64,000 bases of DNA from Planctomycetota bacterium (GCA_016235865.1 JACRIK010000026.1:62001-126000); one strand, 5' to 3'. Shown: positions 1 to 9,141, counted from the first letter of the stretch. Made by a program: numbers and translations. Notes: generated from the sequence alone by a model not told the origin.

Positions 1-324
1 AGCTATGCCGTAAAAAATGGTATAAAAAGAAGTCAAATAATTGTTGACCCCGGATTAGGATTTGGTAAAAGATCATATGACAATTATAGGATTCTTGGTT
101 GGTTGGATGATCTGCATAGCTTAGGTCAGCCGATAATGTTCGGGCCTTCAAGGAAATCATTTATCGGAAAGATTTTAGACCTACCGCCTGAGGATAGGTT
201 GGAAGGCACAGCCGCGGTGGTGGCCCATGCGGTTTTTAAAGGCGTTCAATTTGTCAGGGTGCACGATGTCAGGCAGATGAAAAGGGTAATAATAGTTTCC
301 GAGATCATAAATAAATATGACTGA
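1..324 (+). CDS. folP: Dihydropteroate synthase, C-terminal part (5' end outside window)
   Basis: The reading frame is open from base 1 and ends at 324. It carries the dihydropteroate synthase signatures DPGLGFGK near residue 16, PSRKSFIG and the terminal RVHDV, which bind pterin pyrophosphate and pABA in the family. The enzyme joins pABA to the pterin in folate synthesis in the cytoplasm. Only about 107 of the usual 270-280 residues lie in the window, so the true start is upstream. The stop overlaps the start of the next gene by 8 bases, which implies one transcript with the cdaA-cdaR pair. Identity is secure from the motifs. Confidence 0.93.
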   Translation, partial: SYAVKNGIKRSQIIVDPGLGFGKRSYDNYRILGWLDDLHSLGQPIMFGPSRKSFIGKILDLPPEDRLEGTAAVVAHAVFKGVQFVRVHDVRQMKRVIIVSEIINKYD

Positions 325-1075
325 TAAGATTAAAATCGCAGTTGAAATCGGAATATTTTTTTTCTTTTTCTATGCGTTGCTGTTAAGTTTTAAGGGTACG
401 CGCGGCGCAGGTATTTTTAAGGGCGTCATTTTTATATCGTTTGCAACGTTCTTTCTGATAGGCGCCGGGGCTAATTATTTTGAATTGAGCAATATATCGT
501 TCGCTTTGTTCCAGTGGTTGTTGCCTTTGTTCGCCTTAGCGCTGATTATCGTGTTCCAGCCGGAATTACGAAGGGTGCTGATGGATTTGGGACAGTCGTC
601 GCGCCTGTTTAATGCGGTATCCACCTCTGTCGGTGCAGAGATGATTGACTCTGTGGCTTCGGCTGCGGTTAATCTGTCCGGCCGGAAGCACGGCGCCTTA
701 ATCGCGTTGGAAAAGGAAATTGGTCTAAAGCCATATATTGAGGGCGGAATCAAAATGGACAGCCAGGTGACCAAGGAATTGATCGAGACCATCTTTTATC
801 CCGGTTCTGAATTGCACGATGGCGGTCTGGTGATTAAGGATGAACGCATCATCGCGGCCGGTTGCGTATTCCCCCTGACTGAAAATCCGAACATTCCCAA
901 GTCCCTGGGTACCAGGCACCGCGCGGCCATCGGCCTGACCGAAGAAAGCGATGCCATTACTGTTGTGGTTTCCGAGGAGACCGGCAAGATATCCGTTTCT
1001 ATCCACGGGCAGATAGAAAGTGATTTGGACAAGGAAAAACTGGTAAGGTTTATTAACGAGAATTACCGTAAGTAA
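317..1075 (+). CDS. cdaA: Diadenylate cyclase, CdaA type
   Basis: This 252-residue protein makes cyclic di-AMP from two ATP at the membrane. The N-terminal about 85 residues hold three hydrophobic segments followed by FQPELRR, the usual entry to the DisA_N domain. The catalytic region has LHDGGLVIKDERI (about residues 169-181) and GTRHRAAIGLTE (about 201-212). The second is the RHR-type nucleotide motif. In characterised enzymes the first motif is DGA; here it reads DGG, a conservative change. The next gene is a YbbR protein, the usual regulatory partner, which supports the call. The start overlaps folP, suggesting translational coupling. Confidence 0.93.
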   Translation: MTDKIKIAVEIGIFFFFFYALLLSFKGTRGAGIFKGVIFISFATFFLIGAGANYFELSNISFALFQWLLPLFALALIIVFQPELRRVLMDLGQSSRLFNAVSTSVGAEMIDSVASAAVNLSGRKHGALIALEKEIGLKPYIEGGIKMDSQVTKELIETIFYPGSELHDGGLVIKDERIIAAGCVFPLTENPNIPKSLGTRHRAAIGLTEESDAITVVVSEETGKISVSIHGQIESDLDKEKLVRFINENYRK

Positions 1076-1078
1076 ATT

Positions 1079-2119
1079 ATGATTTCGTTTGTCAGGGGAT
1101 TGTTTCTGAATAACCTGGGTAACAAGATTATAGCCTTGATACTGGCAGTGATATGCTGGTTTTATATCCATAATGTTCGTATAGAGCCGGCAAACAATCA
1201 GTCGGTTCCGTTGATTATAGAGACGCCCGGGCAGATTATCAGCCGGGTTGAAAAGGATGGCGAGATTATCAAGAATGTTAAGGTTGACATTGAATACCCC
1301 AAGGGCGCGTCGTTTGATGGGTTGGTCTGCAGGCATAAGATAAAGGCGGTGCCCGAATCATTGCCCCAGACTATTATTGTGGAACTGACCTCGTCCGACT
1401 TTAATCTCAAGCAGGGGATGACCATAAAGAATTTTTTACCGGACAACAGGATTTCGGTGCTCCTGATGAGAGAAACGGTCAGCCAGATGAAACTCAAGAC
1501 CGAGGGCGCTATCAAAGGCACGCCGCAAAAGGGCTACCGGGTTACTTTAGTGCAGGCAAAACCGACCGATATACCCATCAAAGGACCCAAGAATATCCTA
1601 GATAAGTATAACGAGATTCAGATTGCCAAGATAGACGTAACCAACCGCAATAGTGATTTTTCCATTCCCGGACGAATTGAGACCGTGGAAAATGCGGAAC
1701 TTACGCCGATGGAATCTTTCGAAGTAGATGTGAGAATTGGAGAGGATATTATTGAGGACGTCCGGACCGTAAAGATAAATCTGCTCCTGCCGCCTGATTT
1801 TCCACACTTCCCGATTCAGATAAAACCGCAGGAAAAGGCATTAAAATTCAGGGGGCCGGCTTCGAAAATCAGGGATCTCAAGCCCAGCCATATTAATCTC
1901 TTTGTGAATGTCGGTGAGTTATGCCCCAATCCGGCCGAGGTGAAACCTCCGATGACCTTTGCTCCCAAGCTGGAACTTCGTTTTACGCCGGATCTGCCCA
2001 TCGGTATAGAATTAGCCGAACCATTGGAACAGATAAAACTGGAGATTTTGCCGCCACCGGCACCTCCTGAGCCAACGCCCGAGAAACCGCCGGAGCCGCC
2101 TCCTGCGCCGCCGAAATAG
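1079..2119 (+). CDS. cdaR: YbbR-domain protein, CdaR-like regulator of diadenylate cyclase
   Basis: The protein has 346 residues. It has one N-terminal membrane segment (about residues 17-32) and then an extracytoplasmic part with several YbbR-like beta repeats, such as the stretch around VDIEYPKG and that around VQAKPTDIPIKGPKN. It ends in a proline-rich tail of about 25 residues. In Firmicutes CdaR binds CdaA and tunes c-di-AMP output; that role here is inferred from adjacency, three bases after cdaA. The sequence is too divergent for me to count the YbbR repeats exactly. The proline tail may span peptidoglycan or be a protein contact. Confidence 0.8.
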   Translation: MISFVRGLFLNNLGNKIIALILAVICWFYIHNVRIEPANNQSVPLIIETPGQIISRVEKDGEIIKNVKVDIEYPKGASFDGLVCRHKIKAVPESLPQTIIVELTSSDFNLKQGMTIKNFLPDNRISVLLMRETVSQMKLKTEGAIKGTPQKGYRVTLVQAKPTDIPIKGPKNILDKYNEIQIAKIDVTNRNSDFSIPGRIETVENAELTPMESFEVDVRIGEDIIEDVRTVKINLLLPPDFPHFPIQIKPQEKALKFRGPASKIRDLKPSHINLFVNVGELCPNPAEVKPPMTFAPKLELRFTPDLPIGIELAEPLEQIKLEILPPPAPPEPTPEKPPEPPPAPPK

Positions 2120-2136
2120 CAATAATAAAAGATACT

Positions 2137-3000
2137 ATGGATAAGAATGCTGTAATAGAAACCGAAAATCTGACCAAGATTTATCGGGCGCCTTTCAGTA
2201 AATTTCAGGTTAAGGCGCTGGATAATCTGAATATCAAGGTTAACCGGGGCGAGATATTCGGCTTTCTGGGACCGAATGGATCCGGCAAAACCACCACTAT
2301 GAAAATCCTGCTGGGATTACTGATTCCGACCAGCGGTAATGCCTGGGTTTTAGGCAGGCCAGCCAGCGACGTGGCAGTCAAGGATCGGATTGGGTTCCTG
2401 CCCGAGGAATCGTATCTCTACCGTTTCCTGTCCGCGGAAGAAACACTGGATTTCTACGGACGTATTTTTAGGATACCGTCTAAAGAACGCCGGAAACGAA
2501 TCGGCGAATTGATAGATTTGGTCGGATTAGGTCACGCCCGGACCAGGCAGGTCAAGGAGTATTCCAAGGGCATGGCGCGCCGGCTGGGATTTGCCCAGGC
2601 GCTGATTAATGACCCCGAAGTGATATTTCTTGATGAGCCGACCAGCGGACTTGACCCTCTGGTTGCCCGGCAGGTAAAGGATATTGTCCTTGATTTGAAA
2701 AAGCAGGGCAAGACCGTGTTTATGTCCAGCCATCTGTTGGCTGACGTTGAAAACATCTGCGACCGGGTTGCCATACTCCACTTGGGCAAATTACAGAAGG
2801 TGGGCGCTGTCAAAGAGCTCATCTCCAGCCCGGATGTTTCTGAAATCGGCATTAAAGGACTGAACCAGGCCGCGTTGGAGTCCATAAAAGGATTGGTTGC
2901 CAAAAACGGAGGTGAAGTGGTGTCAGTGCAGCCATCCACCGAAACACTGGAAACGCTTTTCCTGAAAACCATTAAACCGGAATCTAAATCTGATGAATGA
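2137..3000 (+). CDS. ABC transporter ATP-binding protein
   Basis: This 287-residue ATPase energises the ABC-2 permease encoded directly downstream (4-base overlap). Visible motifs are Walker A GPNGSGKTT (about residues 46-54), the signature YSKGMARRLGFAQAL, Walker B VIFLDEPTSGLDP and the switch histidine in SSHLLADVE. The domain is of the gliding/NatA/multidrug-export type (CcmA-like). The last 70 residues form the regulatory extension common in ABC-2 ATPases. The substrate cannot be read from sequence. It lies 17 bases after cdaR, so it is probably in the same operon. Confidence 0.9.
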   Translation: MDKNAVIETENLTKIYRAPFSKFQVKALDNLNIKVNRGEIFGFLGPNGSGKTTTMKILLGLLIPTSGNAWVLGRPASDVAVKDRIGFLPEESYLYRFLSAEETLDFYGRIFRIPSKERRKRIGELIDLVGLGHARTRQVKEYSKGMARRLGFAQALINDPEVIFLDEPTSGLDPLVARQVKDIVLDLKKQGKTVFMSSHLLADVENICDRVAILHLGKLQKVGAVKELISSPDVSEIGIKGLNQAALESIKGLVAKNGGEVVSVQPSTETLETLFLKTIKPESKSDE

Positions 3001-4328
3001 ACGCTCTTTTAGCCATCATCTTATTGACATATCGTGAGTCGCTGCGCAAAAAAATACTCTTGGTGCTGGTTCTGTTCTGTATCGGACTGATAGTGTCATC
3101 GGCTTTTTTCCCGGTTGTTTCACCGGCCGCGCGGATTAAACTGGTCCAGACCTGGACATTCCAGAGCGTGACCTTTTTCGGCATTTTGGTGGCGATATTC
3201 CTGGCCGCTGTTTCAATCCCGTCGGATATTGAAAACAAGAGGGTTTTTCTGACCCTGACCAAGCCGGTTACCCGGGAGACCATCATAATGGGGCGGCTTA
3301 TCGGATTTATCCTGACCACCGCAGTTATTACCATTATCATGGCTCTGGTGGGTTTGGGTTATATCCGCCTGGTATCGTTTTTATCGCCTGAAGCCCAGGG
3401 CGCGCTTGAGGTGAATCAGCGCATTGAACCCAATAAATTCCACTTTGAGCAATTCCCGTCCCCAGGTTCTCTTAAAGGTTCATTCGACACGGCCGAAAAG
3501 GGTATGGAGTTTGAGGTCTCACTGGAAGGTGAAGGCAATAATTTCGTCGCATATGAGTTTAGTAATCTTAATGATTATGCCTTTTCAGATAAGGTCAAGG
3601 CGGAGATAAATATTAAGGTAGGCGAAGGGCTTTTCAAGGTTTCTTCTGGCATAATGGTCAATGTCGTTAATCCTACAACCAAGGAAGAATCCTCACAGAA
3701 ACTGGATATTACCTACCGGCGCTCCGCAGTGGTCCAGTTTGATAGGCGGATGATTGATAAGGTCGGAGATGTCCGTATCTATTTACATCGCACCATTCCC
3801 GGAAGTTATATCAGGGTCGGGCCGGCCAGCGTCATGATTCTCTCGCCCAGCAGTTTTGAATGGAATTTCCTGATGGCCTTTGGCATTGTCTTCCTGCAGA
3901 TTGTTCTGGTGCTGGTCTTCTGCGTCACCTGTTCGTCATTCCTCTCCGGCGCGGTCAATATATTCCTGAACATGTTCCTGTATTTCTGCGGTAGCGGGAT
4001 GAAATTCCTGCAGGATTCCCTGGCCACAATGAAGCAGACGATGATTGAGCAGATAAAGAGCCAGAATCTGACCGAGGTGGCCAGCCAGGTCCAACGCCAT
4101 TCTGACAACGGTATGCCTTTATGGCTGATGCAGCTCTCGGATGGCATACTGACTAATGTCCTGAGAATCATACCGGATTTTTCCAGGTTTGACGTCTGGG
4201 ATAATCTGCTCAAGGGCTATGCCATAAATATTTCAGAATATACGCATCTGCTGGAATATGTTTTTATATATCTGGTGGTAATGCTGGCCATAGGAATTGC
4301 AGCGTTTAGATTGCGTGAAATAAAATGA
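2997..4328 (+). CDS. ABC-2 type transporter permease
   Basis: The 443-residue integral membrane protein begins with a transmembrane helix (about residues 20-42) and has helices near 55-75 and 95-115. A hydrophilic domain of about 150 residues follows, probably extracytoplasmic. A C-terminal membrane block ends with a helix at about 415-437. This plan fits ABC-2 permeases with a large inserted loop. Its start overlaps the ATPase stop and its stop overlaps the next gene start (both about 4 bases), so the three proteins are likely made together as one exporter unit. The cargo is unknown. Confidence 0.82.
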   Translation: MNALLAIILLTYRESLRKKILLVLVLFCIGLIVSSAFFPVVSPAARIKLVQTWTFQSVTFFGILVAIFLAAVSIPSDIENKRVFLTLTKPVTRETIIMGRLIGFILTTAVITIIMALVGLGYIRLVSFLSPEAQGALEVNQRIEPNKFHFEQFPSPGSLKGSFDTAEKGMEFEVSLEGEGNNFVAYEFSNLNDYAFSDKVKAEINIKVGEGLFKVSSGIMVNVVNPTTKEESSQKLDITYRRSAVVQFDRRMIDKVGDVRIYLHRTIPGSYIRVGPASVMILSPSSFEWNFLMAFGIVFLQIVLVLVFCVTCSSFLSGAVNIFLNMFLYFCGSGMKFLQDSLATMKQTMIEQIKSQNLTEVASQVQRHSDNGMPLWLMQLSDGILTNVLRIIPDFSRFDVWDNLLKGYAINISEYTHLLEYVFIYLVVMLAIGIAAFRLREIK

Positions 4329-5593
4329 AGATAAACAGGAAATATATCGTTCTCATTGCAGTCATTATTGTTTTTATCGCGCTTCAGCTCTTTTTGAAGA
4401 GTTATATCTCGAAACAGCCTGAATACCGCGAGATAATGGTGGCAAACCCATTCAACACCCTGCCGCCGGCCGAGTATCTGGGCACTTATGTATCAACCGT
4501 GGCCCTGGGCGGGTTTAAACCGCTCCTGGTGGATTATCTCTGGATGAAACAGGACAAGCTGCAGAAGGATAGGCAATTGGAGGAAATCGTGTTGTTATTA
4601 AACATTATTGCCCGGCTCCAGCCGCGATTCACCGAGGTCTGGTCATTCAATGCCTATCACATGATATACAATATCTCGGCCCAGGAAAATACGCCCCAGG
4701 CCAGATGGCATTGGGTCAAAAACGGCATTGACTACATCAAGGAAGGCATGCTTCATAATCCCGATAATGTCAACCTTACCCAGTGGTTGGCGTTTTTCTA
4801 CTACCACCGCATTCCCCAGGATCCATATTTTATGCAACAGGTGGAATCATCTGAGGGGTCGGATAGCTACGATGTAGCCAGCAGATGGTACCAGCAGGCC
4901 ATAAACCTTTGTAAAAAGCAGGATAATGAAGGTTGGGCTGAATTATACGCCACGATGTATTCGGCCTGCCGTTTCAGGCATTCGTTTGAATTGGTCCGGA
5001 AGGACCGTTTTGATGACGCAGTCAGGGAATTGGAATACCTATCCGATTCGACCAGGGAGATTATGGAAAGAGAACGGCTAAAAGACCTTATTCAGGTTGT
5101 ACAGTATGACAAAGAGGTTAGTAAAATCCGGGTGGACAGTCCGGATTTTGTATCTGCTAATTCATCCCTGATAGGGCAATACGGCGATATCATCAATAAG
5201 AATGTTGGCTATGATTTTGCGCCCATAAATGCCCGGGTTGAATTCATATTAAGCCATTTCGTTAGTTATGCCTACCGCCTTATAGATGAGGGCAGGTATA
5301 GTGAAGCGGTCGGATTGATAAAATTGTTGCGCCAGGCTACCGATAAAATCATGCCAAAACTTGACAGCCATCCGGCCGGCTGGTATTATCGCTCCCTATT
5401 AGAAAGATTTGAAAAGTTGGAGGGTTTGGTTAACGCCGAGAGTTATTTCAGAAGGGAGGGCGTTAAAGATTTTCGAACAGACAAACGTAGCGCGGAATTG
5501 AAATCGCTCTATGAAGAATATATCAGAAAATATTCTTCACGTTGGATGCTGGGCGACGAGAAAAAGAGATTTAACAACCTGATGGGTGAGTAG
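4325..5593 (+). CDS. Membrane-anchored hypothetical protein with TPR-like helices, ABC companion
   Basis: I do not recognise a named family. The 422-residue product has one N-terminal membrane anchor (about residues 7-25) and then a long soluble region rich in aromatic and helical segments. Examples are the part around RFTEVWSFNAYHM and that around VNLTQWLAFFYYHR, which look like degenerate TPR or Sel1-type helix pairs. The 4-base overlap with the permease gene argues that it works with the exporter, perhaps as a periplasmic scaffold. This role is inference from gene order only. Confidence 0.6.
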   Translation: MKINRKYIVLIAVIIVFIALQLFLKSYISKQPEYREIMVANPFNTLPPAEYLGTYVSTVALGGFKPLLVDYLWMKQDKLQKDRQLEEIVLLLNIIARLQPRFTEVWSFNAYHMIYNISAQENTPQARWHWVKNGIDYIKEGMLHNPDNVNLTQWLAFFYYHRIPQDPYFMQQVESSEGSDSYDVASRWYQQAINLCKKQDNEGWAELYATMYSACRFRHSFELVRKDRFDDAVRELEYLSDSTREIMERERLKDLIQVVQYDKEVSKIRVDSPDFVSANSSLIGQYGDIINKNVGYDFAPINARVEFILSHFVSYAYRLIDEGRYSEAVGLIKLLRQATDKIMPKLDSHPAGWYYRSLLERFEKLEGLVNAESYFRREGVKDFRTDKRSAELKSLYEEYIRKYSSRWMLGDEKKRFNNLMGE

Positions 5594-5636
5594 TATGAAA
5601 ATGTAATCCCTCCGGCACTATGGGACTACGGGAATA

Positions 5637-5671
5637 AGAGCCAGCAAGTCATTAAGATTATTGCAGGCTCT
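5637..5671. promoter_or_regulatory. Leader hairpin upstream of hppA
   Basis: An 11-base stem (AGAGCCAGCAA against TTGCAGGCTCT, one mismatch) encloses a 13-base loop and ends 15 bases before the hppA start codon, with a purine-rich ribosome site between them. The preceding bases resemble those before a second hairpin at 14129-14164 (shared CGGGA-TAAGAGCCAG). It could be an mRNA leader structure or a member of a small repeat family. The rest of the 93-base gap shows nothing else I can name. Confidence 0.4.
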
Positions 5672-5686
5672 AAGAAAGGAAAAAGT

Positions 5687-7942
5687 ATGGATCCGATAAC
5701 TGGGACGATAACAAGTGCAGTGACTAATGTGGTAACTAATCCGATACCCTTGGGGTGGTGGATTGCGCCGATTGGCGCGCTCATAGCGCTGCTGTTTGCT
5801 TATATTTTTTATAAGGGGATGAAAAAGCAGGATCCGGGTGAACCGGACATGGTCCGGATTGCCGGCTATGTCAAGGTCGGCGCTATGGCATATCTTAAAC
5901 AGCAGTATAAAATCGTCGGCATATTCTTTGTCGTTTTGGTTATTCTTCTTTCATTGATGGCTTTTGTATTTAAAACCCAGTCCGCCTGGGTGCCGTTTGC
6001 TTTTTTAAGCGGCGGCTTCTTCTCGGGCCTGTGCGGGTTTTTGGGTATGAAAACCGCCACCGAGGCGTCATCCCGGACCGCCTTCGCGGCCAAGACTTCG
6101 TTAAATAAAGGTTTGGTCGTGGCCTTCCGTTCCGGCGCGGTCATGGGCTTGATTGTGGTCGGTTTCGGCTTGATAGATATTTCCGCCTGGTTTTATGTTC
6201 TTTATAAATGGGTCGGAATGGATTTGCAGCATGTTACGATTACCATGCTTTGCTTCGGGATGGGCGCTTCAACCCAGGCTTTGTTTGCCCGCGTCGGCGG
6301 CGGGATATTCACCAAAGCCGCTGATGTCGGCGCTGATTTAGTCGGCAAAGTAGAGGCCAATATTCCGGAAGACGACCCGCGCAACCCGGCCGTGATTGCC
6401 GATAATGTCGGCGATAATGTCGGCGATGTCGCCGGAATGGGTGCTGACCTATATGAATCCTACTGCGGCTCCATCTTAGCCGCCGCCGCCCTGGGCGCGG
6501 CCGCCGCTTTGTCATTGGGCATAAAAGAAATAGATAAGGTTATTATGTGGATTGTCCTGCCCATGATTATTGCCGGCGTCGGCAATATATTCTCGGTTAT
6601 CGGCGTATATGCCGTCAGAACCGGGGAAAAAGCGTCTCAAAAGGAACTGATGAAGGCCCTTTTCCGGGGCATTAATCTGACCTCATATGCCACTATTGTT
6701 GTCGCCGGGTTGGTTATGTATTTGCTTCTGCCGCAAAACTGGCTGGGGCTCTGGGCATCGATGGTCTGCGGACTTCTGGCCGGTTTGGTTATCGGCAAAG
6801 CTACCGAATACTATACCTCGAGCGATTATAAACCAACCCAGGAAATCGGCAACCAGGCGTTGACCGGGCCGGCTACGGTCGTCATCGCCGGTATGTCCGT
6901 TGGGATGATTTCAACTGTCATTCCGGTTGTGACCGTTTGCCTTGGTACGATTCTGGCTTATGGTTTATCCGGCGGATTCAGCGACCCGATTCTTGGCCTC
7001 TACGGCATCTCCCTGGCCGCTGTCGGTATGCTCAGCAACTTAGGTATCACTTTAGCCACTGACGCCTATGGCCCGATTGCCGACAATGCCGGCGGAAACG
7101 CCCAGATGACCAATCAACCGGCTTTTGTCAGGGAACGGACCGATGCCCTGGATTCACTGGGTAACACCACCGCGGCTACCGGAAAGGGCTTTGCTATCGG
7201 CTCAGCCGCCTTAACCGCCTTGGCGCTGGTTGCGGCCTATATTGAGGAAATCCGTATGGCGCTGGTCAGGGCCGGCACTGCGTTAGGTTCGGTTCTGCCC
7301 AGTGATGCCAGCATCACTTACTTTATGGAATACTACAAGGTTCATTTAATGAACCCGGTGGTTTTGGTGGGTATTTTCCTGGGCGCGATGCTTACCTTTG
7401 CCTTTGTGGCCATGACATTAAGGGCGGTCGGCCGGGCCGCCGGCCAGATGGTGGTTGAAGTCCGGCGCCAGTTCAAGGAAATCCCCGGATTGCTCGAAGG
7501 CAAAAAAGACGCTCAGGCTGATTATTCCAGCTGCGTGGCCATTGCCACCAAAGGCGCCCAGCATGAAATGATACTGCCATCGGCCATGGCTTTAGCCGCG
7601 CCGATTCTGGTTGGCTTGGTACTGGGTGTGCCCGGCGTTATCGGCATGTTGACCGGCGCTATTGCCTGCGGGTTTGTTATGGCTGTTTTTCTGGCCAATT
7701 CCGGCGGCGCCTGGGACAACGCCAAGAAATGGATTGAAGGCGGCCAGCACGGCGGCAAGGGCTCTTACGCCCATAAAGCCGGCGTGGTCGGAGATACGGT
7801 CGGCGACCCGTTCAAGGATACTTCAGGTCCGTCTCTGAACATCCTGATTAAACTCATGTCCATGGTGGCCATCGTGTTTGCCGGTGTAACCGTAAAATAT
7901 TCGCCGATTATTGCCCAGTGGCTGGGCATTGGCGGGAAGTAA
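5687..7942 (+). CDS. hppA: Membrane-bound ion-pumping pyrophosphatase
   Basis: This 751-residue integral membrane enzyme hydrolyses pyrophosphate and pumps H+ or Na+ outward. The catalytic loops are clear: DVGADLVGKVE, DDPRNPAVIADNVGDNVGD, TDAYGPIADNAGG and the C-terminal NSGGAWDNAKK with GDTVGDPFKDTSGPS. The segment GNTTAATGKG has Ala where K+-independent enzymes have Lys, so K+ dependence is expected. The segment GMGADLYESY places a Glu as in Thermotoga-type Na+ pumps (DLFESY), so Na+ or dual Na+/H+ transport is possible. The ion choice is inference. A hairpin precedes the gene. Length and about 16 hydrophobic helices are normal for the family. Confidence 0.96.
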   Translation: MDPITGTITSAVTNVVTNPIPLGWWIAPIGALIALLFAYIFYKGMKKQDPGEPDMVRIAGYVKVGAMAYLKQQYKIVGIFFVVLVILLSLMAFVFKTQSAWVPFAFLSGGFFSGLCGFLGMKTATEASSRTAFAAKTSLNKGLVVAFRSGAVMGLIVVGFGLIDISAWFYVLYKWVGMDLQHVTITMLCFGMGASTQALFARVGGGIFTKAADVGADLVGKVEANIPEDDPRNPAVIADNVGDNVGDVAGMGADLYESYCGSILAAAALGAAAALSLGIKEIDKVIMWIVLPMIIAGVGNIFSVIGVYAVRTGEKASQKELMKALFRGINLTSYATIVVAGLVMYLLLPQNWLGLWASMVCGLLAGLVIGKATEYYTSSDYKPTQEIGNQALTGPATVVIAGMSVGMISTVIPVVTVCLGTILAYGLSGGFSDPILGLYGISLAAVGMLSNLGITLATDAYGPIADNAGGNAQMTNQPAFVRERTDALDSLGNTTAATGKGFAIGSAALTALALVAAYIEEIRMALVRAGTALGSVLPSDASITYFMEYYKVHLMNPVVLVGIFLGAMLTFAFVAMTLRAVGRAAGQMVVEVRRQFKEIPGLLEGKKDAQADYSSCVAIATKGAQHEMILPSAMALAAPILVGLVLGVPGVIGMLTGAIACGFVMAVFLANSGGAWDNAKKWIEGGQHGGKGSYAHKAGVVGDTVGDPFKDTSGPSLNILIKLMSMVAIVFAGVTVKYSPIIAQWLGIGGK

Positions 7943-7973
7943 TATAGGAAGATATAAAACACACCCCTAAATC

Positions 7974-8040
7974 CCCTCTTATTAGAGGGGACTTGAGGGA
8001 AAATCCCCTCTTGAGAGGGGTGTCCCGAAGGGACGGGGTG
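7974..8040. repeat. Palindromic CCCCTCTT repeat cluster
   Basis: Two small inverted repeats, CCCCTCTTATTAGAGGGG and CCCCTCTTGAGAGGGG, are followed by GTCCCGAAGGGAC, all within 67 bases between hppA and rsfS. Related AATCCCC / GGGGATT-type sequences occur near 11475-11530, 14215-14285 and 48780-48950. No T-run follows, so a classical terminator is not supported. It most likely belongs to a genome-wide intergenic palindromic repeat family. Confidence 0.6.
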
Positions 8041-8072
8041 TGTTATCCAGACTTTAGTAGGGGCTTTCTCGA

Positions 8073-8528
8073 ATGAAAAAGACATTGAAGAAGAAATTGT
8101 CCGGCAAGAAGAAATCCCCGGTTCGTAAGGTGGCGGTCAAGGCCGCACCGCGCAAGAGACAGATATCAGATTCAGCCCGTGATTTGGCCTTGTTCTGCGC
8201 CGATCTGATTGAAGCCAAGCGCGGCTTTGATGTCACTATTCTCAATGTCTCCAAAGACCTCCAGATTACCGACTACTTCGTCATCTGCTCCGGCCGGAAC
8301 AAGAAACAGAACCAGGCCATTGCCTATACCTTCCTTGACAACTACTCCAAATTGGCTAAATACGGATGCTCCAAGCCGAGTTACAACTCCATGCAGGGCT
8401 TTGAAGAAGGGCAGTGGATTGTGGTGGATTTGGGCGCCGTGGTGGTTCACATCTTCTCGGAACAACTCAGGCAGTATTACGATTTGGAGTTCTTATGGTC
8501 CTCCGCGCCTAAGGTAAAACGCAAGTAA
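8073..8528 (+). CDS. rsfS: Ribosomal silencing factor RsfS (iojap/YbeB)
   Basis: This 151-residue cytoplasmic protein binds ribosomal protein L14 and blocks 30S-50S joining in starved cells. The domain runs from about residue 33 to 143 with the family pattern ARDLALFCADLIEAKRG, DLQITDYFVICSGR and a C-terminal VHIFSEQLRQYYDLE-type stretch. A Lys/Arg-rich extension of about 30 residues precedes the domain. It could be real or could mean a later start, but no good internal start is visible. The gene stands alone after the palindromic repeats. Confidence 0.9.
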   Translation: MKKTLKKKLSGKKKSPVRKVAVKAAPRKRQISDSARDLALFCADLIEAKRGFDVTILNVSKDLQITDYFVICSGRNKKQNQAIAYTFLDNYSKLAKYGCSKPSYNSMQGFEEGQWIVVDLGAVVVHIFSEQLRQYYDLEFLWSSAPKVKRK

Positions 8529-8578
8529 ACGCAACACGGATTATTAATCTCTACTTAATTTGTGAACACTCCATTAGT

Positions 8579-8649
8579 TGTCATTCCCGTGAAGGCGGGA
8601 ATCTAGTAATTTCCCGGAGGTCTGGATTCCGTGCCAAGCACGGAATGAC
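8579..8649. repeat. Interspersed palindromic repeat (GTCATTCC type)
   Basis: The segment contains TCATTCCCGTGAAGGCGGGA near its left end and GGATTCCGTGCCAAGCACGG near its right end, each self-complementary, giving a REP-like double hairpin. Members of the same family occur at 33911-33940 and, inside a coding sequence, at 21138-21166. The rest of the gap between rsfS and the next gene holds only a promoter. Confidence 0.7.
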
Positions 8650-8673
8650 GGAACAGGGTTCTTATTATTCATC

Positions 8674-8701
8674 TTGACAAGTCATTGCCGAAAGATATAA
8701 T
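8674..8701 (+). promoter_or_regulatory. Sigma-70 type promoter for the 8740 gene
   Basis: A perfect -35 TTGACA (8674-8679) and a perfect -10 TATAAT (8696-8701) are separated by 16 bases. Transcription would begin near 8708, about 30 bases before the chosen start of the small membrane protein. Confidence 0.7.
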
Positions 8702-8739
8702 ATAATTAAAGGTTGTCCATCCATGAGCAAAGGATGATT

Positions 8740-9099
8740 ATGAAGAGGGTTTTCTTATTGCCAACAGCCAGTCTTATTTGTGGGGTAATTGGATTTATTA
8801 GTCCTTTTTTAATGCTAATGATTTTATATGGCTTATGGATAGATAGACCTCTTCCACCAGCGGAGCAGTTAAATTTAAGGTATTTAATTGTATATATATT
8901 CTTGATTGCATTTAGTTTATCAGCGTTGGCTGGCATAATATTAGGTATTATCGGTTTGGTGAGATTAGAAAAAAGCGATAATCCTGCGAAAGACAGGGCA
9001 AAGGCCATCGCCGGAATAATTCTTGGAAGTTTGATATTGGGTGTATTGGCGGTATTATTGTATTTTGCCTGCACCATTACTTTCGGGTATCGACCATAA
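8740..9099 (+). CDS. Small four-helix membrane protein, DUF4190-like
   Basis: The ATG at 8740 is chosen because AAAGG lies about 6 bases upstream; an in-frame TTG at 8713 would add nine residues. The 119-residue product has hydrophobic helices at about residues 5-28, 45-72 and 88-110 and a short polar stretch with Lys, Asp and Arg before the last helix. The pattern GIILGIIGLVRL...AIAGIILGSLILG resembles DUF4190 proteins, whose function is unknown. A strong promoter precedes it. The composition is more A+T-rich than its neighbours, which may mean later acquisition. Confidence 0.65.
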   Translation: MKRVFLLPTASLICGVIGFISPFLMLMILYGLWIDRPLPPAEQLNLRYLIVYIFLIAFSLSALAGIILGIIGLVRLEKSDNPAKDRAKAIAGIILGSLILGVLAVLLYFACTITFGYRP

Positions 9100-9141
9100 T
9101 CCGCTGACGCTCCGTGCTCTCTGTGCCTAAATTGAATCGTC

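Noticed and set aside
725-1336. 203-residue minus-strand frame opposite cdaA/cdaR
   Set aside because: It is antisense to two well-supported genes with clear motifs and has no family signature itself.
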